Source: Carettochelys insculpta (lineage: Eukaryota; Chordata; Testudines; Carettochelyidae). From it: a stretch of DNA of 64,000 nt. The position numbers and the translations under genes were made by a program. Location: assembly GCF_033958435.1 (NCBI RefSeq), contig NC_134139.1, positions 203,529,501 through 203,593,500 on the forward strand. The letters run 5' to 3'. Positions 57,901-64,000 of the stretch are shown here, in pieces. A model generated the notes under the pieces. That model searched no databases, was not told the DNA's origin, and saw only the letters and a list, made by a program, of their open reading frames with translations. Positions within the stretch are counted from its first letter, which is position 1, and every line of letters begins with the position of its first letter.

Positions 57901-59861
57901 GACAACTTACTTTACTTAAGAGCCTTTGGTGAGGGACCTTGTCAAACACTTTCTGGAATTCTTAAGTACACGGTCTCCCCTGCATCCCCCTTATCTACGT
58001 GCACACTGAGCCCCTCAAAAACCTCTAGTAGATTAGTAAGGTATGATTTCCCTTTAAAGAAACTATGTTGGTTCCCCCCCACCACCAACAGATTATGTTG
58101 TTTTATGTGTCTGGCAATTTTATTCTTTACTATAGTTTCAACGAATTTGCCCAGTACTGGCATTAGACTTACCAGACTGTAATTGTCAGGATTACTTCTA
58201 GAGCCCTTTTTAAGTATTGGCATCACATTAGCTACTTACAGAATCTATCTTAGGTATAGAAAGGGAGTGGCTAACATGGGAGAGGACGTGATGCCCTGTA
58301 GTGAAGGCACTAGACTGGTAATTGGGAGATCAAGTTTCATTCGGTTCTGGGCTCTGCCACCAAATCCATGTGAGCTTGGGCAAGTCACTTAGAGATAAAA
58401 TTTTCAGAAGTGCCTAATGATTTGGGAGTGTAAATTCAACTGGCTTTCAGAGCCAAAGTCTGGTGTTAAAAAAAAAAAAAAAAAAAAAAAAATCACTTTT
58501 GGAAATTTTACATTCAAATCTTGTGCCTTAGCTCTTCGTCTGCACAGAGAGGATCACATTTCTTCTCCTCCCATCTTATTTCGTTTCTCTGGTGCCTGTC
58601 TTGCGGGCTGGGGCTGTTTCTTGCTGTAGAGATATGTATCTGCACCTACCCCAATGCAGCCCTGAGCTTGTCTGTAGGTGCTGCCATAGTACACATGGGT
58701 AATCCTAAGGAAGGCTGCTGAAAAGTGAACTGAAGAGTACGCCCTGCAAAGGGTGAGAGCCCAGCAGACCAGCAGCTGTGTCAGGCATCTGCCTAGTGGA
58801 GCACAGCGTCTCTGCTGGGAGTGGGGGCCCTGAAGGTTACCACCCTACAGAAGAAGGTGCCTTCTTTTGCAGACCCTGTAACGGACCTGGAGAAGGGTGT
58901 TCAGGTGGGACCTGCACATAGTCCAGGTTAAGGAGCTTACCTAAGAAACATCTTTGTAAAATCCCCTTTTCAGATAACCATGCAGCCTGTCTGTTACGTG
59001 CCCAAAAGGCAATGAGAAGAGTATGGAGTCTACGGGGCTCAGCTGTTTGGCTAGTTCACCCAGTGAGTCAGTGACAGGCAGATGGCTGCAGGCATCCTGG
59101 ATTCCATATCCTTGCCATTACCAGCGCTGTCTCTGAAGGGCTGGCTTCGAGCCGTTCATCTTTGCTCTCCTTTCCTTCCACAGGCTTTGCCCTCCATTCA
59201 GATTCCAGTGTCACCGCACATATTCACCAGCATCAGCTGGGCTGCGGCCACCTCCACCCTCCCGTCTCTCTCCCCGGTGAGTCGTGCTTGCTGGGCTCTT
59301 GGAAAGGTGGTGGGGTGGGAGGCATCTTTCAGAGACCCTGGTTTAGTCTTTGTCGCTCCCTGCAGGTTGTGTGCTTCCCCGCAGTTAAATCAGTGCATTG
59401 CCACCAACTTGGAGGGCAGCCGGGAGGAGTTCTGTTTGCGAGAACTTGCCTGTTCTCTGTCCTGTGTTCTGCACCCAGTAAAACCAGTCTCCATGGACTG
59501 TTGGGTGCAAGGCTGGACTAGAACCATTTTGAGTGGACAGACCCCAGCAGCAGAGAGCAACTGCCACCTAGTGTGCATGGTTACTGACTGAGCTGGGCTT
59601 GATTCTCCTCTGCAGGTTCGAAGCAGATCCCTCAGCTTCAGCGAACACCAGCAGCCAGCGCCAATGCTGAAGTCCCACCTGATTGTCGCGTCGCCTCCCA
59701 GGGCTCCCAGTGGCACCAGGTGAGAGCCTGTAGGGAAGGGTGGCAGGGTGGGGACCATCCTGCCCTGCTACTGCCTAGCAAGGAGTACTGCAGAAAGGGA
59801 TCTAGCGAATCATAGTGGACCACAAGCGAAACATGAGTCAACAGTGTGGTGCTGTTGTTAA

Positions 59862-59893
<32 letters not shown>

Positions 59894-62800
59894 TCAAACG
59901 TGATTCTGGGACGTATTAACAGGAGTGTTGTGAGCAAGACACAAGAAGTCATTCTTGTGCTCTACTCAGCACTGATTAGGCCTCAGTTGAAGTATTGTCT
60001 CCACTTTTGGGCACCACAGTTCAAGAAAGAGGTGGAGAAGCTGGAGAAGGTCCAGAGGAGAGCAACAAAAATGATTAAAGGTCTAGAGAACATGAGCTAA
60101 GAGGGAAGACTGAAAGAACTGGGCTTGTTTAGTTTAGGAAAGAGAAGACTGAGAGGGGACGTGATGGCTGATTACAGGTACCTAAAGAGTGTTAACAAGG
60201 AGGAGGGAGAAAAATTGTTCTCCATGGCCTCTGAGGATAGGACAAGAAACAATGCGAACTGCGGCAATGGAGGTTGAGGTTGGATATTAAGAAAAGCTCC
60301 CTAACTGTCAGGGTGGTTAGACGTTGGAATACATTGCTGAGGGAGGTTGTAGCATCTCTATCACTGGAGATATTTAAGAGCAGGTTAGACAGAAATCTAT
60401 CATGGATGGCCTAAACGGTGTTTGGTCCTGCTGGTGAGGGCTGGGGACTGGACTCAATGACCTTTTGAGGTCTCCTCCAGATCTAGTGTTCTCTGATTCT
60501 AGGATTCTGTGAAGGGAGTGTTGAGTCCAGGAAGTGATGAGCAGGGACCATATCCTGTGCAACGTCAGCTGGGTGTGGTTACACCATTGCACATGGGACG
60601 GAGAGAGGACAGAGGCTGTTGGGGGAGTGTTTCATTTCTTTAGATGGACTTTATGGGTCCAAAGAGTCCAAGGTGACCCTGTCCCACATCAAACGGTGTT
60701 AAAAGGAGGTCTGGGATTTGTTAGAGAGACTTCTTACCACGCAGACTAAGTCAGCATCGAGCTTCCATTTATTAAAGGTACGGGAAAAGAAGGCAAAATG
60801 GCGAAAGCCTTTGGCATGTAAATGTATTAAGTGAGGCTTTCGTTTTCGGCACATCGCTTGTTCCCTTTAGGTGAAGAGAGGCTTTGGATGGACAGACGTC
60901 TTCTTGGCAGTCTTAGGTGGTATGAAAGTGGCTGTAACGGTTCTCTTTTGGGGAAACATGGGACCAAAGACTTGGCTTCTCTTCCCAACCGTGCAACTGA
61001 CTCTTTCCAATGCCGGACAAACTACTTAACCATCCCATGCCTCAGTTTCCCCATCTCCAGAACGAAGAGGATACTGTTTTCCCAGGAACATAGTGTGGCT
61101 AAGCTCCTTGGAGCAACACCCATCCCTTGGTTCTGTGTTTGTACAGCACAGGACCTAGCACAGTGGGTTCCTGTATCCTGAATAGCAGATAGTGTCCTCA
61201 GAGGTCTTTGATACCCTCAGATAACATGTTGCTGTTCAGGGGTGGATTGTCATTGGCTCATAGAATCCTAGGGCTGGAAGAGACCCCAGGAGGTCATCTA
61301 GTTCAACCTCCTGCTCAAACCAGGACCATCCCCAGCCAGAGCTTTGTCAAGCTGGGACTTTAAAACCTTGAATGACGAAGATTCCACCACCTCTCTTTCC
61401 AGTGCTTCATCACCCTCCTAGTGACACAGTTTTTCCTAATATCCAATCCGAACTTTCCCTACTGCAACTTGAGACCATTGCTCCTGGTTCTGTCATCAGC
61501 CACCACTGATTCCATCCTATTTTGGAGTCCCCCTTCAGGTAGTTGAAGGCTGCTATCTAATTCCCCTTACCCCTCCCTGACATTCCACTTTTCTGCAGAC
61601 TAAATAAGCCCCGTTCCCTCAGTCTGTCCTCATAAGTCAGACTCAGTTCTGTCCTAGCCCAGATCTCTTTAAGTTTCCTTCTATCTCCACATTGCAGAGG
61701 GCAGGTACTAAGTCCCTTCCGTGCAAACCATGTGCAGAATGCCCGTCCAGTCCCTGTTAGCTAAGCCACCACTCCTGGCTCCGGAGCCTCCCTTTGAATT
61801 CCCTTGACCACCTGGCTTACAAGAAGGGTGAATTAAAATAAGAAGAATGAAATGCAGGTGCCCACACGGAGTCACCCTGGCTATGTCCACATAGTGATTT
61901 GTTGGCGAAATAATTTATGCCATTTGCTCTGAATTATTTTGAAATGCCTTGCTCCAAGCTTGGTGCCCTGCAAATGGCACCAAATTTCGGAAGAAGGCGC
62001 TATTCTGAGCATAGGGCGAGGGGAACCAGCCGCAGAATAGCACGCCCAAACCAGCATCTCTGTTACAGGCGCTGTGAAAAACTGCAGCAGTGCTATTTCC
62101 GGATACCTGCGTATCCTGAAAGCGTACCTGCCCTGTAGCCAGAGCCCCTGCGACCTCGTTATCGGCCTTTCCTGTCTGTGTGTTCTGCCCTGGGCTAGTT
62201 TGGGAACTGGCACTGCTGCCTTGTCTTTCGATATGTGCCTCTGAGCTGCCCACACGCTTTTGGGTGCTGTAGGAACAGTCGATGCTCTGGGTCTGTGTGA
62301 ACAAGGATGGGGATGTCTTTGAGGCTTGTTAATCTTGTCCTGTGGCACTTTTGCCTTGGTTCCAGCATCCACCTGCATCACCTCCTTGCTGGGACCTTCT
62401 GCCTAATCTAGGCTCTCCAACCCAAACTTTTTAGCCTCACGTGAGACATTAGTAGACTACACCAGATGTGTCTAGTGTGCATCCAGGCGATGGGCCTGGT
62501 GCTGTCACACCTGGAGGTCTGAACATGTGGTCCCCTGAGTAGGTTAGCATCCTGCGGGAGAAGCGCCCGGTGTTCCTGCAAAAGACCCACAACCCTGAGT
62601 AGTTGTCGTGAATTCAGGAGATCAGAGGCGTTCCTTCCTAGTTCAGGGTTACCCTGGGGGGCCTTCCTGAACAAAGTCCGCAGCTGGCCCTTTGGCATTT
62701 CAAAACTGGTCTGAGAATCTCCTGCAGTGGTGTCAGTAGCTGCCATTCCCATGCCAGAAGGCTCAGATTGGTCTGGTCTGTGGTCCCAAACCTCAAAGGT

Positions 62801-63328
62801 CAATTGCTGTCCCCTGCCTCCTTCCATCTTGTTCTGCTTTTTAAAAAAAAAAAAAAAAAAAGAAACTATGTACTTGTTGCCAGCCCAGCTAGGTCATGGA
62901 CCCATCTGTATCAGCTGGACTTCTGCTATCTTGTACGCTGGTTCTGGGATTTCTGGAGACCAGCGGTTGGGGAAAGCCAGCAGAACTTTCCACCGTTCTC
63001 ATTGATGTCTGGTCCATGTGTGTTCCAGGATGTCCCTTCAGTCTAGCAACCTGTTGTACACTTGGCACTCTGCATGTAATAGCTTTGCCTAAATACTCCA
63101 TAACTGGGGAAACTGTTCCTCATTTCTGCACCTGTAAACTGTTCTCTTTTCTCCCCCTGAGTTCCAGTGTGCTTTAATAACCGTATCACCCTCTTGGGGC
63201 TTTTGTTCCTCTTCAGGAAAGTCCGCGGCGAAGCCAAGAAATGCCGTAAAGTATATGGAATTGAGCACCGAGACCAGTGGTGCACGGCCTGCCGGTGGAA
63301 AAAGGCCTGCCAGCGATTCCTGGACTGA
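33687..63328 (+). CDS. ZNF395: ZNF395, C2H2/C-clamp transcription factor (whole spliced CDS)
   Basis: Spliced CDS of nine exons: 33687-33935, 37781-38046, 41260-41372, 48161-48396, 48916-49016, 53053-53311, 59184-59276, 59616-59719 and 63217-63328. Every junction is GT-AG and keeps phase; the sum is 1533 nt, 510 residues plus TGA. The human protein is about the same length (513 residues from memory). Visible parts are the start [18 protein letters not shown], an export-like block at residues 180-192, a basic NLS-like PRKRK just before residue 289, one C2H2 finger (C297, C302, H315, H320) and a C-clamp (C483, C496, C499, C505). The family (ZNF395, SLC2A4RG, ZNF704) comprises DNA-binding regulators that shuttle between nucleus and cytoplasm; ZNF395 is known as HDBP2 or PBF, binding a GC-rich site in the HTT promoter and papillomavirus control DNA. 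The gene appears intact. Its upstream noncoding exon is not certain. Confidence 0.96.
34065..34440. repeat. Probable hAT-like repeat
   Basis: GAGTGGGGAACCCTCGGCCT and the repeated GGATCTGGACTG / CTGGATCCAG segments resemble the class of GGGAACC-ended hAT MITEs. A related GC-rich segment with GGCCAGATCTGGCTGACGGC occurs at 51600-51830. Ends are not resolved. Confidence 0.4.
35405..35720 (-). mobile_element. CR1 3' fragment
   Basis: AAGAACATAGGAATGGCCAT and GACTGGGTCAGACCAAAGGT are the reversed 3' end of a CR1 subfamily. ORF2 C-terminal relic ([15 protein letters not shown] on the - strand) is still readable to about 35700. Confidence 0.85.
35934..36225. repeat. TG microsatellite and AT-rich stretch
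   Basis: A short (TG)n run at about 35934-35948, followed after 36050 by strongly AT-rich sequence with TTTATTATATAAAC-like motifs. There is no coding content. Confidence 0.6.
37027..37312. mobile_element. DNA element with GGGTGCGTCTAGAC end
   Basis: It starts GGGTGCGTCTAGACGACGTG, close to the 24336 MITE end, and contains GGAGAGAGTTTCTCCCATCA, itself a local palindrome, plus AGTCGATTCTAGCTATGCAG with the complement-like TAGCTAGAATTGCTTGTCGA. Right boundary approximate; no TSD found. Confidence 0.5.
37388..37575 (-). mobile_element. hAT-like MITE copy (GTGCACCACC family)
   Basis: Reverse copy beginning CCAGTGTTTCCTGTAAGCTG and ending TTTATTCTGCCCGTGGATGG, with TTGGTGGTGCACC in the middle. 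It sits about 200 bp upstream of the ZNF395 second coding exon. Confidence 0.65.
37781..38046 (+). CDS. ZNF395: ZNF395 second coding exon
   Basis: Acceptor AG at 37779-37780, donor GTATGT at 38047. It encodes residues 84-171 plus two bases of codon 172. The first half ([17 protein letters not shown], later [20 protein letters not shown]) matches the conserved ZNF395/SLC2A4RG segment. The end [11 protein letters not shown] is also conserved. Between them lies a perfect-phase tandem duplication, MDHSPAAA then MDHSPVAA (residues 140-155). A CR1 LINE begins only about 15-25 bp past the donor. Confidence 0.96.
38062..39112 (+). mobile_element. CR1 LINE, interrupted by a MITE
   Basis: CR1 ORF2 C-terminus and 3' end. 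It begins near GTGTCCTGCACTTGGGATGG, just after the exon donor at 38047, and runs to TTCCAACCCTATGATTCACA. A MITE splits it at 38244-38533. The C-terminal frame ([20 protein letters not shown], then [20 protein letters not shown]) is open for about 120 residues, so the copy is young. It is 5'-truncated. Confidence 0.9.
38244..38533. mobile_element. Foldback MITE nested in CR1, TAA duplication
   Basis: Termini GGCCGTGTCTACACTAGC and GCTAGTGTAGATATAGCC. TAA lies on both sides (38241-38243 and 38534-38536). It is an internally deleted relative of 16719-17125, with CGAAATGGCCATGCAAATGG at both ends. Nesting shows it is younger than the host CR1. Confidence 0.88.
40756..41120. mobile_element. Harbinger-like MITE
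   Basis: Termini GGCATGTCTACATTACAG and TGCTGTGTAGACACACC are inverted, flanked by TTGTG on both sides (40751-40755 and 41121-41125). The interior has inverted ATTCCAGAATAA / TTATTCTGAAATAA segments. It ends about 140 bp upstream of the ZNF395 exon at 41260. Confidence 0.7.
41260..41372 (+). CDS. ZNF395: ZNF395 third coding exon (export-signal-like block)
   Basis: Acceptor AG at 41258-41259, donor GTGAGT at 41373. It completes codon 172 and encodes residues 173-209 plus one base. The segment [20 protein letters not shown] is nearly invariant in the family and contains the hydrophobic spacing of a CRM1 nuclear export signal, which has been reported for HDBP2 in this region. Confidence 0.95.
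41790..42360. mobile_element. hAT-like repeat, longer copy with nested insert
   Basis: It shares AGTTTTGCTAATGGCACTTG, AGCGTTTGATTGGGCGCAGA and GGCCACAGGTTGCCCATCTG with 22905-23222. The extra segment 41995-42180, bounded by TTAATGGTTAAC and GTTAACCAGTTAAACAGGC, looks like a separate element inserted within it. Confidence 0.55.
43410..43775 (+). mobile_element. hAT non-autonomous element, 8-bp TSD
   Basis: Termini CAGGGGTTCCCAAACTT and GTTTGGGAGCCACTG. Flanks ACCTAGGT (43402-43409) and ACCTAGGG (43776-43783) match at seven of eight bases. The interior is AT-rich and noncoding. Confidence 0.82.
43868..44395 (-). mobile_element. CR1 3' fragment
   Basis: Reversed CR1: TAAGAACATTAAGAACAGCA, ACACTGGGTCAGACCATGGG and GGAGTTCCACAGGTTAACTG are the 3' landmarks, continuing into ORF2 relics (TCTATCGTATCTATCTATCC region) up to about 44395. 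Confidence 0.85.
44770..44890 (+). mobile_element. hAT-like MITE copy (GTGCACCACC family)
   Basis: GCAATGTTCCTGCTAATTTT and GGGCAGAATAAATTTTGTTA identify the family; AATGCGCACCACTGATAAAC is the central segment. Confidence 0.6.
45105..45625. repeat. MIR-type SINE and a hAT-like MITE copy
   Basis: 45105-45215 holds MIR-like GTCCAATTCCCAGCTCCTTA and CTCTGTGCCTCCATTTCCGG. 45485-45625 holds the GTGCACCACC-family MITE in reverse (GGGTGGTGCACATTTGCTTA and ACATAACAAAACTTATTCC). Between them lies unique-looking intron DNA. Confidence 0.55.
46861..47392 (+). mobile_element. CR1 LINE 3' end, young copy
   Basis: It is 5'-truncated at GGCACTGGTGAGGCCACATC and ends CCTTCCAGCCCTGCGATTCT. By eye it is very close to the CR1 at 38537-39112 over its whole length, including the open C-terminal frame ([20 protein letters not shown]). 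The similarity suggests both derive from the same recently active subfamily. Confidence 0.9.
48161..48396 (+). CDS. ZNF395: ZNF395 fourth coding exon (Ser-rich and NLS region)
   Basis: Acceptor AG at 48159-48160, donor GTACTA at 48397, ending in phase 0 at residue 288. The Ser/Gly/Pro-rich segment [19 protein letters not shown] followed by [14 protein letters not shown] is characteristic of ZNF395, as is [20 protein letters not shown]. The terminal basic run PRKRK is a likely nuclear localisation signal sitting immediately before the zinc finger. Confidence 0.96.
48916..49016 (+). CDS. ZNF395: ZNF395 fifth coding exon (C2H2 zinc finger)
   Basis: Acceptor AG at 48914-48915, donor GTAAGG at 49017. 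Residues 289-321 plus two bases. The whole C2H2 finger lies in this 101-nt exon: C297-X4-C302-X12-H315-X4-H320, within [20 protein letters not shown]. It is a diverged single finger rather than a Krueppel array, as expected for this family. The preceding intron is only 519 bp. Confidence 0.97.
49017..50360. other. ZNF395 intron, first part
   Basis: Unique-looking GC-moderate DNA with a short GA microsatellite at about 49889-49903 and a GTGCACCACC-family MITE remnant at 49990-50085. Open frames in it have no splice or homology support. Confidence 0.5.
50362..50632. mobile_element. Diverged GTCTACAC-ended MITE
   Basis: It begins GAGGCCAGTCTACACTAGAC and includes GGAATCGACTTGCCTATGGT. A complementary-like right end (TGGGTAGCATAGATGTCCC) is near 50630. 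Likely a relative of the other GTCTACAC elements, too decayed to define exactly. Confidence 0.4.
50743..51294. mobile_element. PLE type B with opposed tails and 11-bp TSD
   Basis: An 11-bp perfect direct repeat CTGTTCCTGTA (50732-50742 and 51295-51305) flanks the element. A - strand tail (about 50755-50845, with the reversed CUGAAGA core) is followed by about 300 bp of - strand post-ORF and C-terminal coding relic. A second tail in + orientation follows (51170-51260), so tails face each other at both ends. This is a compact, complete example of the inverted-terminus PLE layout, in ZNF395 intron 5 of the coding series. Confidence 0.8.
51414..51441. repeat. Poly-T tract (28 bp)
   Basis: Uninterrupted T run, probably the A-tail of an unrecognised - strand insertion or simple slippage. 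Confidence 0.85.
52200..52972 (+). mobile_element. MIR-type SINE followed by CR1
   Basis: 52206-52335 is MIR-like (CTCCTGGGTTCCAACCCTGG, then CATGGTCATGGGCAAGATAC). At about 52345 a CR1 starts (GTGTGCCCTTGTAGCCAAGA) and runs to CCTTCCAGCCCTACAATTCT at about 52965. The CR1 frame is open only to 52601, so it is older than the copies at 38.5 and 46.9 kb. It ends about 85 bp before the exon acceptor at 53052. Confidence 0.85.
53053..53311 (+). CDS. ZNF395: ZNF395 sixth coding exon
   Basis: Acceptor AG at 53051-53052, donor GTGGGT at 53312. It encodes the split codon 322 to residue 408. It starts with [20 protein letters not shown], followed by a low-complexity acidic/Ser/Pro linker, and ends [16 protein letters not shown], both conserved in vertebrate ZNF395. 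The alanine-rich insertion I recall from the mammalian linker is absent here. Confidence 0.96.
53390..54365 (+). mobile_element. CR1 fragment split by a Harbinger-like element
   Basis: Left part 53390-53528 (GAGATCTTGGGAGTCATCGT, then GTTAGGAATCATTGAAAAAG). The right part resumes at 54261 with AGAATATCTTCTTGTCTCTG and ATAAATCCACTGGACACCTA to about 54365. The two halves join in CR1 register when the intervening element is removed. Confidence 0.8.
53529..54260. mobile_element. Harbinger-like element nested in CR1, AGA duplication
   Basis: Flanked by AGA (53526-53528 and 54261-54263). Ends GGGGCTACGTCTGCACTAGC and GCTAGTGTAGATGCACCC are imperfect inverted repeats. Subterminal motifs such as TTTCGACATCG and GTCGAAATAG recur on both sides. 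The 730-bp middle, unlike the foldback MITEs, is not palindromic and may be a remnant of an autonomous element, but no transposase motif is recognisable. Confidence 0.75.
54618..55187. mobile_element. Probable Tigger-like non-autonomous element
   Basis: Left end CACTCAGCCCTCATTAAAC pairs imperfectly with right end TATAGTGAGGGATGAGTG. The interior is C-rich with a poly-C tract at about 54868-54886, reminiscent of the interior of 20585-21256. A TA precedes the left end, but the right flank is not TA. Confidence 0.5.
55490..56130 (+). mobile_element. CR1 LINE 3' part (second subfamily)
   Basis: ORF2 C-terminal frame 55587-55946 is open ([20 protein letters not shown], ending [11 protein letters not shown]). 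The 3' end TGGACCTTTGGTCTGACCCA distinguishes it from the CR1 copies ending in CCTTCCAGCCCT. It is 5'-truncated. Confidence 0.88.
56600..58250 (-). mobile_element. CR1 LINE with RT domain, decayed
   Basis: The longest CR1 in the window, about 1.65 kb on the - strand. From right to left: RT motifs ([30 protein letters not shown]; a QGSVLGP-type box degraded to QESVLGP), the thumb region, then the 3' tail near 56690-56800 (GACCATAGTGGGTCTGACCA reversed). Several stops and frameshifts interrupt it, so it is inactive. Confidence 0.88.
58275..58492 (+). repeat. MIR-type SINE and poly-A
   Basis: GGTTCTGGGCTCTGCCACCA and GTGAGCTTGGGCAAGTCACT are the diagnostic MIR core. A run of about 25 A lies at 58468-58492. 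Confidence 0.75.
59184..59276 (+). CDS. ZNF395: ZNF395 seventh coding exon
   Basis: Acceptor AG at 59182-59183 after a long pyrimidine tract, donor GTGAGT at 59277. It is a symmetric phase-0 exon of 31 codons (residues 409-439): [20 protein letters not shown] and onward to LSPSP-like LPSLSP. It matches the conserved block C-terminal to the linker. Because it is symmetric, skipping it would preserve the reading frame. Confidence 0.95.
59616..59719 (+). CDS. ZNF395: ZNF395 eighth coding exon
   Basis: Acceptor AG at 59614-59615, donor GTGAGA at 59720. Residues 440-473 plus two bases. It encodes [24 protein letters not shown] sequence ([14 protein letters not shown], then [15 protein letters not shown]), with the RSRSLSFSE motif typical of the family and a probable phosphorylation site. 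The intron before it is only 339 bp. Confidence 0.95.
59800..60512 (+). mobile_element. CR1 LINE 3' part with internal poly-A
   Basis: It begins AACATGAGTCAACAGTGTGG, continues through an expanded A tract at 59859-59893 (interrupted once by G) where the consensus has an AAAA-like lysine codon run, then GCACTGATTAGGCCTCAGTT and TTGAGGTCTCCTCCAGATCT. The A-tract expansion is local slippage. No intact frame. Confidence 0.85.
61015..61180 (+). repeat. MIR-type SINE
   Basis: CCATGCCTCAGTTTCCCCAT and TTTGTACAGCACAGGACCTA give the core and 3' segments in the right order. Confidence 0.65.
61255..61645 (-). mobile_element. CR1 3' fragment
   Basis: Reversed 3' end CATAGAATCCTAGGGCTGGA, GAGACCCCAGGAGGTCATCT and GTCAAGCTGGGACTTTAAAA. 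It becomes unrecognisable beyond about 61645. Confidence 0.86.
61878..62300. mobile_element. Possible decayed DNA element
   Basis: GGCTATGTCCACATAGTGAT at 61878 resembles the GTCTACAC termini, and GAAATAATTTATGCCATTTG resembles the subterminal region of the 40756 element. No matching right end is found, so boundaries are uncertain. Confidence 0.35.
63217..63328 (+). CDS. ZNF395: ZNF395 last coding exon (C-clamp) and stop
   Basis: Acceptor AG at 63215-63216. It completes codon 474 and runs to TGA at 63326-63328. The peptide is the C-clamp DNA-binding element, with cysteines 483, 496, 499 and 505 embedded in basic and aromatic residues ([16 protein letters not shown], then [11 protein letters not shown]). 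C-clamps bind GC-rich DNA, fitting the GC-rich target reported for this protein. Confidence 0.97.
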
Positions 63329-64000
63329 GCACATGAACGTTTCAGGAGTATTGAATCGCTCTCTCTGGCTCGCAGCCAAGAGCACCCAAAGTTGGCCATT
63401 GCTGCAACCAGGGCACAGCAGACTTGAAGTTATCTCTTTTGGCGTCAGCAGAGATCTCACAAGCTGCATGTAAATTCCAAGTTCTCTATCTTGTATGTCT
63501 GCCAGATTTATTAATTTTTTTTTACACTTCTGTGGGTTTTTTACGTGTTTTGTTTTGTTTTCATTGTTTTAAAAAAAAAAACAAAAAAAAAAAACACCCT
63601 CCCATTTTATAGCAAAAACGGGGAGGGAAAGAAAGCAAGCTGGTTGTGTGGTATTTACAAGAGATTTGTTATTTGGTGGTCCAGGGACCAAAGAACATTT
63701 TACACTGATCTTCCAACTCAGTGGTAAAGTCTACTGAAGTTTCAGTTCAGTAGCTGGAACAAGGAGGTGAGGGTCAGCTCTCTGTGTTACTTGACTGTTG
63801 AGAAAGTTCAAAGTCTGGTGGTATTTAAAGGCACTGTTAGAATCACAATCATAGTTTAAAAAAGGAAAATGATGATCAGATGTTATAGTAACACCTTAAA
63901 TGATTGGAATGGGAGAAATTTAAACTTCTTTCTTTTTACTTTTTACCAGTGATGCTGCGTTTTTGATTTCAAACCTCTTAGCTCTGACGGGAAAGCAGGG
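63329..64000 (+). other. ZNF395: ZNF395 3' UTR, continuing past the window
   Basis: Sequence after the stop contains A- and T-rich tracts, including an A-rich stretch near 63570-63595, but no AATAAA or ATTAAA signal that I can find before the window edge. The UTR therefore probably continues beyond 64000. It appears free of the interspersed repeats that crowd the introns, consistent with transcribed UTR. Confidence 0.75.

Noticed and set aside
63560..63600. A-rich tract as the ZNF395 polyadenylation site
   Set aside because: No AATAAA or ATTAAA lies upstream within the usual distance; a genomic A-tract is a simpler explanation.
63329..64000. PNOC or another downstream gene
   Set aside because: The window ends inside the apparent ZNF395 3' UTR; no further gene signal is present.

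Overview
This is a stretch of vertebrate nuclear genome, most likely from a turtle. It is dominated by interspersed repeats: CR1 LINEs, Penelope-like elements (PLEs), hAT, Harbinger-like and Tigger-like non-autonomous DNA elements, and MIR-type SINEs. The PLE tail repeats and CR1 subfamilies are of the kind I associate with turtle genomes. The species call is inference from repeat content, not from a database match.

The only protein-coding host gene I can support is ZNF395 (papillomavirus binding factor / HDBP2) on the + strand. Nine coding exons between 33687 and 63328 join in phase at GT-AG junctions to a 510-residue protein. It has an N-terminal conserved block, a nuclear-export-like leucine/methionine-rich segment, a single C2H2 finger (C297, C302, H315, H320) and a C-terminal C-clamp (C483, C496, C499, C505). 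The 3' UTR begins at 63329 and runs off the window. The 5' UTR exon(s) must lie upstream of 33678. Three CpG-island promoters are candidates (about 10.44-11.0 kb, 15.0-15.8 kb and 17.9-18.7 kb). The third has a good splice donor at 18129 and is my preferred first exon.

Layout: 1-13 kb is intergenic or far-upstream DNA rich in PLEs, including a 2.8 kb near-perfect inverted dimer at 6473-9281, followed by a 59-bp minisatellite and the first CpG island. From 13 to 18 kb there is a CR1 fragment, the second CpG island and a foldback MITE. From 18 to 21 kb lies the third CpG island, then C-rich tandem repeats and a Tigger-like element. From 21 to 33.6 kb is probable ZNF395 intron 1, with hAT, MIR-type and Harbinger-like elements. 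From 33.7 to 63.3 kb are the coding exons and introns of ZNF395, the introns packed with CR1 and MITEs, two of them nested in CR1. From 63.3 to 64 kb is the 3' UTR.

The observations most worth a second look are: the PLE palindrome, which appears to carry one shared target-site duplication and is more than 99% identical between arms; hammerhead-ribozyme-like folds in the PLE tails; the three alternative CpG promoters; and a 24-bp in-frame tandem duplication in ZNF395 coding exon 2.
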